The translations under genes and the position numbers were made by a program. Positions 1 to 12,300 of a stretch of DNA of 64,000 nucleotides are shown piece after piece; positions within the stretch are counted from its first letter, which is position 1, and every line of letters starts with the position of its first letter. Below the pieces are notes generated by a model. It ran no database searches. It was given only the letters and a program-made list of their open reading frames with translations, and was not told where the DNA came from. The stretch is from the NCBI GenBank assembly GCA_024195585.1, contig SWBL01000305.1, positions 1-64,000 on the forward strand. Reading direction: 5' to 3'. Origin of the DNA: Aureobasidium sp. EXF-3400. Lineage: Eukaryota; Ascomycota; Dothideomycetes; Dothideales; Saccotheciaceae.

Positions 1-158
1 GCATCCCGTCCGCTCTGCCATACATAAGCAGTTGAACGGCAGATTAGTACTACGGTGGGTGACCACGTGGGAATCCCTGCTGCTGTATGTTTTGTCCTTG
101 CCTCTCTTTTTGTTTTCTAGCACACGTGCCTCATGTATTGCTGTTCAACCACATATCC

Positions 159-239
159 CTGAGATTAGGCGCCCAATTAATATGCAACACAATGCCAAGT
201 TTGCAAGTCGCTGACTACACGTATTCGCGGTGATGGCTG
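159..239 (+). repeat. 81-bp diverged dispersed repeat, copy 1
   Basis: This stretch aligns over its whole 81 bp with 2783-2863. The best block is the run ending in GCTGACTA at about 184-217 against 2803-2841. Within the block most mismatches are transitions: this copy has A or T where the other has G or C (for example CAACACAATGCCAAGTTTGC against CAGCACAATGCCGAGTCTGC). That pattern fits C-to-T decay of the RIP kind, but the copy is short. It lies upstream of the cryptic gene at 463-920. Confidence 0.5.
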
Positions 240-462
240 AAAGGACGTGACTCTCTTCTCTCATACTGAGCAATCCGACTGCGAAATGTTACTCCAGTCT
301 TGTATACCAGCGCTGGTCCTTGCACATGGAGCAGTCGCTTCATCGCACAAGTTTGCCCAACCGCCCGATCCGTACAGGCACGTACTGCGCAGTGGCCGCG
401 AGTATTCAACACCACAGAGAAGATTCCCAGCGGTGTCGCGTCAGGTAAACAACGACGTCGCT

Positions 463-920
463 ATGATGACAGGTCGGGAGAACAATAACAACACCATGAT
501 AATGGGTCAGGAGATCAGCAAAGACACCATCATTCCGACAATCCAACAAGCAGACAGTGACGCTGCAAATTCTGCAGCGGAACCTTCTCCACGACGCAGA
601 CAGTTCAGTACATACCTATTCATGGAAAGTCCCGAAGGATGTCCATCACTGCAGCTGGAGTGTAAAGACTGTGGTGGGCATAAGCTTCTAGGGCATAGAG
701 ACGAGGTAGCTCCGAGTGTACGTTGTTCTGGTGTAAGGCTCTCTTTTCTTCACCTCCCGAAGTTTGGTTGTACTAACGATGTATCTAGCTCGTGGACGAA
801 GACATGGAGTGGAAGAACTGTCACTGTAGGGCTGACAAAGATTACGAACTATTTGTGGCATTAATACATCCCTGTACGCCATTGGCTGACTCTGATGCTG
901 AGTCGGACCCTGATCTTTGA
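463..920 (+). CDS. Cryptic two-exon Cys/His-containing protein, unknown function
   Basis: I do not recognise this gene. Proposed exons are 463-705 and 789-920 (124 aa). The 83-bp intron starts GTAGCT, has a perfect TACTAAC branch point, and ends ATCTAG. Splicing joins a CKDCGGH segment to LVDEDMEWKNCHCRADKDYE and then an acidic tail that ends in DSDAESDPDL. The CxxC, H and CHC residues could form a small metal site. The N-terminal half is Asn/Ser/Thr-rich and probably disordered. ATG 463 (or the adjacent 466) is the chosen start; the same frame is open upstream to an ATG at 286, which would add 59 aa. Without the splice the reading frame looks like noise, so it is easily missed. The neighbourhood is gene-poor, and the function cannot be inferred. 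Confidence 0.5.
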
Positions 921-1595
921 GGTCATCGATATGTGGAAGACGGATGGTCATAGCAACGACAGCTCGAACCTGTTGCCCTGGCACGAAATCAAGGGATACT
1001 AGTTATCCTGAGGTCAGGTCAATGTGTACTGCGAGAGATACACATGGCTATACATTTGCATACACTGCGTATCCGGAAGAGAGTCCTCAATGTGCAACCT
1101 CGACGGTCGAGACCGTTCGTAGTCCGTTCATCACAAAACTACGCTGACATTTTCAGATGAATGCGAAGCCAATGCGAAGACTTCGCATGTTCTGCTAGGA
1201 GCGTGTATAGCACTTTGTTCAGTGGTATATTGGCATGAATAGGCACATATGATCAAAAAAAAACCCCCCCCTGAGGTCGATACTGCTTTCAAGTATACCA
1301 AATACAATGGACGTGCCTTCTGATGATGCGCAAATAAATGGTATGATGCTCCCGAAGCTAACACGATACATTTCATGACACCGCTGGTCAGACCACTAAC
1401 TCTCATCATAGATGTCCTTGTTGACCCGTTCTTCACAGTTTACCGGTGATATATATAACAATATACGGCGCCGACCATATCATCAAGATTGGAACGCATT
1501 CTGAGCCCGGTACCACGCACCATGACCTTGACGTATTGACCCGTCTACCGTCTTACACCAGTTGACTTGATAATTATAATATCCCAGACCAGAGT
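921..1595. other. Intergenic stretch, no gene seen
   Basis: No convincing coding sequence. A run of nine A followed directly by eight C (1255-1271) is the only notable local feature, and it is a likely place for sequencing length errors. Confidence 0.5.
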
Positions 1596-2300
1596 TCACC
1601 GAGCAACCACCGCAACCGAAATCTTGCCCAACACCGACACACCATCGATAATGTGCAGGACTAGGGTGATGACGCCGAAGATGATATATCCGGCCCACAC
1701 AAAGAAAATGTCGCCTTCTAGCTCACCTCGCCGCCATGCATAGTTTGTCGTGACCAAGGCGACGTTGCAAACAAACATAATGGCTGGAAGAGAACGCTTG
1801 AGGCCCGGATCCTGGATGTCGAGAAAATCCTGTGCCGTGTCTAAGCAACCGGACAGTTTGGTTTCGTCAACGATGATGCCAGCACCACGCGCGGCTACGA
1901 TATATGCGGCGAGCCAAGCACCGCATATAAAAAAGACTGGCATGTAGAGTGCCGTAGTCCTGATGAACGAGCGATTGCTGGAATCAAACTGACGTAAGAA
2001 TAAGATATACGACATCATGGCTCCGGGTCCAGATATGCCAGCTTCATAGCCGGTTGCGAGATCATAAAGACCGTATGCTACGGCGGCAAGGTGTCCGATG
2101 ACGTAAAAAAGAGTGAAATAGCCACCCAAGCCAAAACTGCGTGTCCCAGCCAGTTCTCCTTCATTGTAGCGCAATTTGAATATTTTGAAGATGATGTTGG
2201 AGACGAGAAGGATGACCCAGCCAGTCCAGTTCGCTAACTTTAGCGCTGGGCCAGGGGCAAGGCCACATCCTTCTACACTTCCACTTGCTGCGTATGGCAT
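1596..2300 (-). CDS. Polytopic membrane protein, unknown family
   Basis: A single-exon 234-aa reading frame from ATG 2300 (MPYAASGSVEG). It holds about six hydrophobic segments: WTGWVILLVSNIIFKIF, a FTLFYVIGHLAAVAYGLYDL segment, GAMMSYILFL, a YMPVFFICGAWLAAYIVAA segment, LPAIMFVCNVALVTTNYA, and a C-terminal WAGYIIFGVITLVLHII. Loops are short and there is no signal peptide, so it is an integral membrane protein. An in-frame ATG at 2396 would prepend 32 residues made largely of a duplicated 13-residue unit from a 39-bp tandem repeat; I prefer 2300 because that extension looks non-conserved. Third-position choice resembles coding sequence. I do not recognise the family. Confidence 0.55.
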   Translation of the reverse strand: MPYAASGSVEGCGLAPGPALKLANWTGWVILLVSNIIFKIFKLRYNEGELAGTRSFGLGGYFTLFYVIGHLAAVAYGLYDLATGYEAGISGPGAMMSYILFLRQFDSSNRSFIRTTALYMPVFFICGAWLAAYIVAARGAGIIVDETKLSGCLDTAQDFLDIQDPGLKRSLPAIMFVCNVALVTTNYAWRRGELEGDIFFVWAGYIIFGVITLVLHIIDGVSVLGKISVAVVAR

Positions 2301-2304
2301 CGTG

Positions 2305-2382
2305 TCCGACAATGGAAATGATATATGAAGGTCACAAGCAGTTTCCGACAATGGAAATGATATATGAAGGTCACAAGCAGTT
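2305..2382. repeat. Exact 39-bp tandem duplication (two units)
   Basis: Units 2305-2343 and 2344-2382 are identical (TCCGACAATGGAAATGATAT and onward). The duplication lies just upstream of ATG 2300 of the minus-strand membrane gene. If the upstream ATG 2396 is used it is translated as two identical 13-residue units, TACDLHISFPLSE and TACDLHISFPLSD, which differ only at the last residue. Confidence 0.95.
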
Positions 2383-2782
2383 GAGTCGAGAAACATAGAA
2401 GGAAACGATTTGACTAACAATGAGCAGAAGGGCCGAAGCTGGAATATAGGATTTACCGAAGTGCATGATCGGACAACCTGATTAACACCATGGTGCTAGA
2501 AGCAGTGAATGGGGCGCAGTAAGGCTAGCTGACTGCCTGTAAAAGTGCATTGCAGGATATGCGCGTCTCCCAGCTCTTACGTTCTGGACACTTATTCTTG
2601 AGTTGGATCCGTTCTGCGACAAGGTTTTGGACTCTGGATCGTTCTTACGTTCTGACTGGAAGTGAGCGAGATGCGTTCTTACTTTACGGAATAGGCGAAT
2701 TGGAGCATTGTCTTTGACTGCGTCTTGACAACAGCCACACTCCGCTCACCTTCATACTTCTGGCTGTCTCGATCACACGCAC

Positions 2783-2863
2783 TTGTGATTGAGCGTGCTA
2801 TTGATGCGCAGCACAATGCCGAGTCTGCAAGCCGCTGACTAAATCCATATGTGTTGGTGGCTG
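2783..2863 (+). repeat. 81-bp diverged dispersed repeat, copy 2
   Basis: The G/C-richer partner of 159-239. The core GCACAATGCCGAGTCTGCAA lies at about 2811-2830. A short, weaker echo (TTTGCAACCGCTGACT) occurs near 5307, which could be a third, badly decayed copy. Confidence 0.5.
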
Positions 2864-3301
2864 CTTCCTTCTTCCCGATCAGGCTGCATAACGATCGCCT
2901 TGAAAAAGCCACCGAACTGATATCTTCACACGTGATCAGCGAGATATATTTCCAAACATAGAGATCACATTCCCAGTTCGGTCTTTACGAGCCGCAGCCG
3001 AGCAGCTAGACGATGTTCTACTTTCTGGTCTCAGCAGCTGGATCTTCGATATGTGACCTATCATGCAACTCTGCATGTGCCCGACTACTGACCGCATAAC
3101 CAATCTCGCCCCCAGCCTGATGTTCACAATGCCTTTGATTGGATTTTTGCACAGTGTTCCCCTTTTGACCATTCTTGTTTGGACATCTTATTTGTTGACG
3201 ATTTCAGCCATGCCGGAGAAGAACAAACCGGGAGTTCGGACAGATTACAACCAGCGCACAGCGGCTCAGTTGACAGCTTGTTCCGTACGAGAAGTTGAAC
3301 C

Positions 3302-3760
3302 ATGTCAGTCTCGACAAATCATCCGCAGCGAAAATCAGGATCCACGTCAGTCTTCTCAGATAGTCGAGAGATTCCATCAGAACAAGAAGAACAGCCTACA
3401 GACAGCAGGATCACGCCTATCGGCCAAGCCACCAGATGATTGTCTTATCTGATATATGTCAGTCGTCTCTCCAACGCTGGCTGTATGGTGCTGCCGTTGA
3501 GATATCCCAAACCGGCTCGACTCCAGCCCGGAGTAATAACACTTAGTCTTGTCCCAATAGAAATCGAGGATATCAGAGACGTGGTTTCTGCAGTCGAACC
3601 GAAAACGACGAGTGTCCCGAGATACAGCCAGAAAATCATCTTCGAGACTCAAGGGTTTCGAGTTCGAGTGCCGTGCTCTAGATCATCTGGAAGATACCTA
3701 TTTTGTGGCTTGGAGAAATCGATTTCGCCAACTGGATCATTGATCTAGCAGTGAACGAGA
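3302..3760 (+). pseudogene. Possible decayed gene (broken coding-like fragments)
   Basis: ATG 3302 in a good context opens a 45-codon Ser/Thr/Gln-rich frame (MSVSTNHPQRKSG...) that stops at 3437. Further fragments in other frames look coding-like, for example FEFECRALDHLEDTYFVAW at about 3657-3713 followed by TGA, and an SSERECAECDQ stretch after that. A frame at 3467-3543 is cut by a TAG that a single C-to-T change of CAG would create. Read together this suggests a gene broken by point mutations. The family is not recognised, and chance open frames remain possible. Confidence 0.25.
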
Positions 3761-6700
3761 GTGTGCGGAATGCGACCAATAGCCCACCAGACTTGAGATA
3801 CGCGTGCGCCTTGATTGAAAAAGCTAACAGAGGTCCAAGATATGGACGCTATGCACGTTGTGCGAATGAGACCGGAGGGACACCTGAAGATACCACGATC
3901 GATTACTAGACCAACCAGCTCCGGACGGAGATTCCTTCCAGCGTGAGTTTTGAGATTCTGAGATATCAAAAACGGCGAAGGCGATTATAGGCCGTACGCG
4001 TAAGCCATACAAGACCTGAGTCGCAGGAAGTGGAGATCGTTTTGGGAGATCGGGAATGGCTCGTCTACCAGGACCGGAATTGTGAGGTACCTGAGGCTGG
4101 AGCTTGAGTAGGTTGGACAGAGCAGCTACCAATATCGATGCAATTCTCAAATGCCGTGCAGAAAGAACAAATAAGATGCGAGATTGACCTTGGGAGGAAA
4201 GACCAGGCCAAAATCTTGGCGCACTCGGTGCTTGGCCCTGGTTCAGTCTACGCAGACGAAACACGATGACCAGACACGTTTCATGATTTGGCTACTTCCC
4301 TTTGCCAGACATGAAATTAGCTTGAAATTCACAGCTCAGCACCGCGATCGGCCCGTCGACACTAGGATGGTCCAGACGAGTCGTGAGTCCTACGGCCGAA
4401 CAAATCGATCTTTGTGTGGGACTGTCCGGCATAGCATATAACTATATCTGGAGATGGACGCAAGAGTCAAGCAGAGACATGATGCCTGTTCTCCAGATGC
4501 ACAAGCGAGGACTTCATCGAGCTCACGAGTCATGGATGAAGCAATACTCGTATGAATAGCGAAAACTTCGAGTCCATGTTTGTTGGAGGATCTACCAGAT
4601 AAATCCCGCTCGGGAGTCGTGTCTGGGTGTAGACTTGCACTATAAGCGCACTATACGTCCAAATGATTACGGACTGACAAACAGCTCTGGATGCTTGCAC
4701 GTCTATGTGAGCTGTGTGTTAATGAAAATGAGACAGATCAGCGAAGCATTTCAGACGTATGGATGAGCAACTGATAATCAGCCAGTGCGGAAATCGATTA
4801 CATGATCCAAGTGTGTTCAGATCATCCCTGAAGATGATAGGCGTTTGTCGTAGCTCCATGCACGATAGCTCGTGGTTGGTGGCCGCGGGGCTTGCGAGCT
4901 GGAATATAGTGTCGAAGAGTAGATACGGTGGTCGCTAGAGTCAACTAAGAACTGCCGTCCATGACCTTTGTAGAGGTGAGCAGTCAAGAGATGACGAACC
5001 GTGGACCCTTGCACAACAGGCATTACATGTGGCTTGTCGCACGTAACTTCGCAATGCGGATGTATCACAGTTCTCAAACAATCGTCCACGGAGCTGTCGA
5101 GCTGTCGCATTCGCATCGGCTGCACCCACGCGATGTCCGAGATATTCCAGACACCACGTGGGGACGGATCCAGCTGCAACATAGGGCTGCGGACAGCAAA
5201 ACGCATACCGCCTTATGAAGCGCAAAATAGATTAGCAGCAACGTCGGGCCTGTGGCTTCGAAGTCATAATCCCGCTTCATCTTCCAAGAGTCCAAGACAC
5301 GAGGCTTTGCAACCGCTGACTGGACACCTCAGCAACTCTAGTCAAGAGACACCAATTCGTTGATGTACCAGTTTGGTTGTCAGCGGTTGGGTACATATTT
5401 TAGGACTCACCCGCTCTGAACCGACTCAACGCAGATGGATCCAAATCATTGGGCATTGGAAACAGAAAGACATGACATTCGATTAAACTCTACAGCTACA
5501 AGCTCGCAGCTCATGTATCTCGTCGCCACATGTCGAGAGAAACCACATCATATGTCTGATATAGTCGTTGTTACGGAGTATAAGGCGTGAAGATCAAGTA
5601 CTTGTGTGAGCATGACATGACTCGCATGCTCAGCCAGTCGGCAGATCAGTTTCCAAATCTCGTTTGGTCCTTCCGTCCACGACTCATTTCAGACTTTCGA
5701 GGTCCCTGCAAACGTTCGACAAGAGAACCATTTCTTGATTCACACAGAGCGACATCTGACAAAATTGGACATGAGCTCCTTTGAGTCAAAAGACGCGGCT
5801 GGAATACTGACTACATTCATCGATCGAAGCAAGAAGGAAGGTGAAATCCGGCTATTCTTTCGGTCTGCTTGCTTGTTCCAAGCCACCATGTGTGACGATG
5901 GCTTCAATTTATTTTACTTTAACAACGTCCCGGCAAATTGGGAGAGATCTGTTGGGGGATCTGTTTCTTCTCCACTCGACAGACGACATGCCATTTCTTG
6001 AATGCTATGTTGCAACTGACACATCACTTCAGGTCTTCTCTATGAAACAACAAGGACGGTGTTCATGCGTCTGACAATGCCGATCACAGCAGGGACGTGC
6101 CGGCGGCGCGCAGCATTGAGGCTGGTGGTACTCCGTACACCAGCCATAATCTCTCGTCGCAGGACTCGATGACCAAGCCATATGAGTACGTGCGCTGCAA
6201 TCATGGGAAAAGGCTTCGCCAGGAACGGACATTCTGCTCTTGTCAGACTTGTCTTACGTACAGCCTTCTCGCCGAAAACTGCTTCATTCCAATCTTCTAC
6301 CAGCCCAAAGAGTCTTTGTTGACTGCAAGGGAGAAAGAAGCTTTTCTTAGGCGTTTCTCCCTTGGCTGGAGCGTTCTCCATAGCCGCCGACGCCATGCTC
6401 TGCGATTGGTAGCCCAAGACCTGGTGTAACGGACATATCCCACAAAGGTGTCTCATAGAAGGTCCTTGCCTCGTAAGGCCGCGTCTGACTGCTGAGCATC
6501 CGTACGACTTACTCGTACACCAATCACATCCTCGGACAAGCGAATCCTGGGGTGCTATGACCTTGAATATAGCCGTTCTCGTCTCAACCCCACGATGGGA
6601 TCGTCCATAGCTGGTGTTACAAGCCAGTGCGACAACCTTAACCAAAATCTTCAGCCCGGCACCGCTGTTCCGTTAGATGTTCCCACCGCCCAAGACTATT

Positions 6701-6854
6701 AAGATGTAAGGCCACCTCATCCCGCAGATCTCTGTCTGCTACCATATCTTAATCTTCATTTGTGCTCTTTTCCTATCCTCTCCCCTTCACCGTCGAGAGG
6801 CTACCAAACTACCCGAGGAGTGTACTCTTTCTCCCACTTTCACACTTCGCAAAG
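3761..6854. other. Gene-poor region, only short unsupported frames
   Basis: I see no ORF with recognisable family features, no RNA gene and no clear transposon termini. Short open frames occur on both strands, but none shows domain structure or a convincing splice model. Confidence 0.5.
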
Positions 6855-8311
6855 ATGCAGTTGCCGCCACCTTCGGTATTAGCCAATTGGCCAACACCAA
6901 ATTACGAAAACCCGCAAACCCAAGGACTGCCACTTATCATTGTCAATGTAATCTTCATGGCTTTGATAAGCTTGGCCGTCCCACTACGTCTCTACACTCG
7001 ATACACTACCAAAAGGCGATTGGGATGGGACGACTTCAACATGGGAATTGCATATGTACAACTGACTTGGTCCAACACCATCATACACCTGCTGACCTAT
7101 GCATACAGATCTTTGGTATGGCGCTTGGCGTTATCGTTATCCTCGCCAATGTTCGCTTTCAGTGGAATCGTCATTTATGGGATGTTGAGTTCACCATGTT
7201 TGAATCCGCGTCCAAGGTAGCACTTGCAACAAAGCTGCTATTCACAGTCGCTGGCGCCTTTACTCGCGCTTCTCTCATTTGCTTCTACTTTCGCCTCATC
7301 AAAGACACTGGATTCAGCATCTTCAAGTATGTCCTCTGGTCAGCATTCGCCTACAACATTGCCATCTGTATAATCTTCATCATTCTCGCCGTGTTTCTTT
7401 GCTCGTAAGTACTACGATGTCCTCCCTTCCAACCACCTGTCTAACAATTCGAAAGACCAGTCGAGGCTTACTGGGTATTCCCTCTCATGAAGAACGCCAA
7501 GTGCCTGGACGAAGGACCTGTGACTCTAGTGGCTGGAGTACTCAATTGCATCTCGGACTTGACTGTGACTATACTGCCAATTCCTATCATCATGGGGCTC
7601 AACATGCCTTTCAGGCAACGACTGGGAGTTTCAGCACTACTATCTCTGGGACTCATAGTCACAGTTGCTGGCGTTGTACGCACCTACTACATCTGGAGAA
7701 CACTGATGGACACCTACGATGAGACCTGGGACTCGATGCCTCTCTACATCTGCGCAACAGTAGAGATCGATCTATCTATTCTTTGCGGATGCGCGCCGTC
7801 ACTCAAGCCTCTTTTTGCTCCGATGGTCTCACAAGTTAGTGAGATGATCAGCACAGTAACTGGATCCAACAACACCTCGTCTCGTGGCACCAAACTAGAA
7901 GATACCACCATCACCCGATCGACCGTCATCTCGCAGCATAACCGCAAGAAGTCTACCCGAGATGTCGACAGTGATAAAATCCCAATGCACACCATCGTTG
8001 CTTCTGGGCGCGCCAGTGACAGCGATGAATCCATCGATCATTACCATGGCATCAATATGCCTCCTTCGCACTCCGCTGTCCCGTCAAAGGGACCTCAACG
8101 ATCGGCCTCATGCGCATCAAGTCAAAAAAATATGCTGCCTCTCCGCGATGGCAGCGCGATGTCGAACTGGGACACACAGGCAGGCGCCGAACTTGACGAT
8201 CACGTACCGGAGGTGCTACCGCGAAGATACGGCGTAGAACCCGATATCGAGCTGGGCGGATACAACACAGACTGGCGCGTGAGCAAAGGCGTCAAAGCTG
8301 GCTGGATCTGA
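6855..8311 (+). CDS. Rhodopsin-like integral membrane protein (SAT4/PTH11-type family)
   Basis: Exons 6855-7055, 7109-7404 and 7456-8311 encode 450 aa. Introns are 53 and 51 bp with CTGAC and CTAAC branch points. ATG 6855 gives MQLPPPSVLANWP, then the first helix LPLIIVNVIFMALISLAVPL and the family hallmark RLGWDDFNMG (D-D near the end of TM1-2). Splicing restores the conserved FLCSPVEAYW segment after TM4. Further helices follow (CISDLTVTILPIPIIMGLNM, VSALLSLGLIVTVAGVVRTY, then YICATVEIDLSILCGCAPSL). The cytosolic tail from about residue 290 is Ser/Thr-rich and presumably disordered. Members are plasma-membrane proteins that resemble PTH11-class receptors; no N-terminal CFEM domain is present. 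The ligand is unknown. Confidence 0.85.
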
Positions 8312-9383
8312 CCTGCTTCATCGACACATTAATCAATATTAATCAAAAGTGATCATTGAGTCCGGGAGATCGACCTGCTGGAACGGGGCGCTCCCGGCTC
8401 CTTACGACTGTTACGAATTGCATATACCCCCTCGACAGCATGGGAAGGAGGAATCAAAAAAGCGGGAATAATGTCCATTAGAATCAACTGCAGTACAGTT
8501 CAATGCACAAAAGACAGTATGCATTCATCTTCATAGACCGAACAATTCTTTTGTCCTTTCAACCAAACAATTCTCTTTTCTCGTGCCAATGGTATCTATA
8601 CAAAGTCCAGCGTCCTCGATCTCGCACATTTGGTGATCGTCCCTATGCTGAACATCTGAGACATCCATACAACACCCTCATCCATTCGCACGTAAGCAAA
8701 ATCCAGAACATCACATTGAGGAAGGGAAAGCAACATCTCGCTATCGGAACGAGACAAAGAACACTTACGTGGACAACCAACACGCCAAAAGCTGTCAGAG
8801 ACAAAGTCAATGATCCAACGACACCTTTGCAAGCGAACACTCGAAACAGTTCACTCTGCACATTTTTGGAATGTTCGACATTTGGATCGACCGGTGGGAT
8901 GATCGATTCTTCGTTCCACCGTGTTTGATTGGGTTAATCGTTTGCTCGCTCCGCTGAGTTTGATTGGACTGTTCTGTCGTCTAAAATGAAAGTATATGGT
9001 CATGACTCGTAGGCAATATTCCAGCTGAATGGAGAAGGGACGCCGCGGAGCTTGACTCCTGCTCTCGCTAGTACCTGCCCAAAGTGGATGCAACACACAA
9101 ATGTTTGCGACGACCAAAGAGGAAGGAGAGATTGCCCTTTACGACTTCCTCAGAAGATCTAGACTTTTGTGTGGAAGGAGGGACGGCGGGGAAGTGATGA
9201 TGGAGAAAGCTTGGTTTAATATGTATTTGACTATATACTAAAGATTATACAAAAATGATTGATAGTTGATCCGCAGAAAATAGTCTGTAAGAGATCTATG
9301 TCGAGTACGACGATGTAGTTCAAGGATTGTAACGATGACAAAAGAAAAGAGAAAAAAGGAAAAAGAGACCGGCTTTGCGCCAA
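8312..9383. other. Intergenic/3' flanks, no gene seen
   Basis: This stretch separates the 3' ends of the convergent rhodopsin-like gene and the giant mucin-like gene. Open frames here (for example 8503-8928) lack family features. It probably holds both 3' UTRs. Confidence 0.5.
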
Positions 9384-12300
9384 CTAAGAAGGTGCAAACC
9401 AGAGTTGCGTGGCACCGCAGGTTGTAGGGAATGTTGCAGTACTGTTGTAGTAGTAGACGTGGAAACCAGTAGCGGAGTTTGAATCGCCGGTTCCGGATTT
9501 TGCCAGACAGAACTTGTAGTATGTCTTTGCAGTGTAGCGCGTATCCACCATAAGAAGTTGTGTGTATCCATCTGTAGTGGTGTTTCCAGGAACCCAGTTT
9601 GTACTACCAGTTGTGTTCGTACTGCTCCAGTAGAGCTTATCGGCTCCAGCAGCTGTCTGGTAATAGTAATAGGCATTGTGAGTGACGGAGTAAAGCTGAC
9701 TGGTGTTGGTGATGATGAAGGACTCGCGGGTGCTGTTGGCATAGTAGTTATCTGTCATGTGTGTAGCGGGATCAGACAGAGCGTATTGACCGCCGGAGTT
9801 GACAGGTTGTCTGAAGGACATGTAGCCGACGACACCAGTTGGGGCACTCGATGCCACGGAAATTACTGTTGTAGAGGTCTCCGTCTTGGTGAGTGTGGAG
9901 GTTGTCGATGAAGTGACTGTGCTCGTCTGGGTAGTTGTCGAGACTGCAGGAGAAGTAACTTCTGAGCTACACGCTGAACTGAGATCAGTCGACGAGAAAG
10001 TCCTGAGAGGAGTCGGTGTAGTGTTTGAAGCAGATGTGGTGGCGCGACGCTGCAATTGAGTCGTGGCCATATCGATATAAGATCCGCTTCTGCGACGAAG
10101 AACGGTCTCAGATGCAACGCTCTCAGTGCTCGTGGCTCTAAGTTCCCGGGAGTGTCCTTCACAATCGCAAGTGCCGGTCGGCTGCTCAACATCACGCTTC
10201 TTGTATTGCTTGGTCTGAGCGATGAGAGAAGTAGTCGTAGTCGTTGCGGTAGCAACAACCTGGACTGTGCTGGTTGACGTGACAGTCTGGGTCGAAGAAC
10301 TATAGCTAAGATATGTCGAACAGAAAGGCTGGTAGCTTGAAGCCTCGATGATGCTCATAGCGGCTGATACTGAGTTGTAGGAGCTGGTGCTTGCCTGAGA
10401 CGATGTCGAGGGGCTTGCACTTGCGGAGGAACTGCTGGGGGTTACGATAGCTGCGCTCGAGGTCATAGAGCTAGCAGACGAGCTTTGGCTAGCAGAAACG
10501 CTTGATGACGAAGCAATTGAGGCGCTGCTCGATGTGACCGAGGAGCTAACCAGGCTACTGAAGAGCGAAGGTGATCCGGAAGCGCTGGTACTGGATGGGA
10601 AGCCTTGAGTACTGCTTGAAAGAACACTGGCGGCGCTAGTTGAGGAGGAAACGACAACACTCTGGCTAGAGGCTGTAGAAGAAGCGCTAGGACTTTGACT
10701 GAAGGGAGTCGACGAGATAACACTCTGGCTGGAAGCAAGCGAAGAGGAGCTAGAACTCTGGCTTGAGAGAGATGAGGAAGTAACGCTCTGGCTAGAGACG
10801 GTCGAAGAAGCACTAGGGCTCTGACTGGAAGCGGTCGAAGAAGCACTAGGACTCTGGCTAGAGACAGTCGACGAAACAACGCTTTGGCTAGAGATGATCG
10901 AAGAAGAGCTGGAACTCTGGCTAGCGAGAGTGGATGAAGTAGCGCTTTGGGTCGAAGAAGCAACAACACTCGAGCTAGGTGAGACTGAAGAAGAGCTGAC
11001 GCTCATGCTGCTCGACGATGAAGATGCCCAAGAGGGACTAGGCATGCCAACAGAGTATGAGCTGTCCGAGGTCGAAGCAAGGCTGCTAGAAAGCACGCTG
11101 GCAGTACTTGAGACTGCGGAGCTTGCACTCGTAGCGACTGAAGACGAGAGACTGCTTTGATCCGAGGCAGGAGCAGAGACAGACGCGTGGTTGCCGTTAA
11201 AGCCCACAGCAGTAGATGCGGTAGACGAAACGTCGCTACTAGTGGACGTAGCTTGAGCACTTGAGCTGCTAGTGATTGATGCAGATGTGCTAGCCGGGCC
11301 GTTGTTGGTTGAAAGTGTCGATGAGATGGCACTATTACCACCAACGACCTGGTTGCCATTAGTATCGACAGTGCTGCTGTAGACACTGGCCGTGGAAGAG
11401 CCACTCGAAGCTGATGAAGAAACCGTAGGCACGATTGAGCTTGCAGACTGGGTGCTACTGACACCGGAAGATGCAACCGTGGAGGAAATTGGTGCGTTAG
11501 AGCTGCTGAGAGCACTAGACGAGTTTCCACCAGCGGCATTTCCAGATCTGGTAGCGTTGACAGAGGACAACTGACCAGAGATGTAGTTCGAACCAGCTGT
11601 GGTGAAGCTACCGGAAGAAGTCTTGAGATAACAGATTCCGCTGGCGTCACCGTTTGCTCCACCAACATATGTGAAGCCTGTGCAGCCGCTTGCTGAAGCA
11701 TCGTCACAAGCAGTCATACAGTCAAGATAGTTGACTGCAGCTTGAGCAGACGAGTACGAGGTGACAGTAGAGTCAGAGAAGCAGTGAACAGTGTAGTTGT
11801 TGCTGTAAGCATCTGTGATGTTTTGGCCATCAGAAGAAGGACACAAAGAAGCCATAGGCAGTCCAGAAGCTGTAGCAGAAGCTGTGCTTGAGGCAACGTT
11901 GTTGGCTGTCGTTGTTGTAGGGATCGACTGGCTCGCACTGGACGAATCACTTGTTGAAGTGAGCTGGCTCGAAGTTGAACTGCTTTGTGCGGAGTCAGAT
12001 GTGCTAGATCCAGCAGAAATGCTGCTGGAGCTCGAGTCCGATGTCTGAGAAGTAACAGAGCTGATTGTGGGAGTAGCGCTTGCGCTAGAATCCGAACTAG
12101 ATGATGCAACGCTGCTCGAGGATGTTCCAGCGTCAATCGAAGAAGACTGAGACAAAGAAGACTGAGACGAGGAGACATCCAGGGATTGAGTCGAGGCTAC
12201 CGATGCTGAGCTTGAAGAAGCAGTGCTCTCAGTGGACGACGACTGAGTCGACGAGGCGCCGATACTGGACGAAGTGGCGCTGTCGCTAGCTGAAGACTGG

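Noticed and set aside
6029..6232. Cys-rich minus-strand frame of 67 codons that might be a small secreted protein
   Set aside because: No signal peptide, cysteines clustered by composition, and no splice support.
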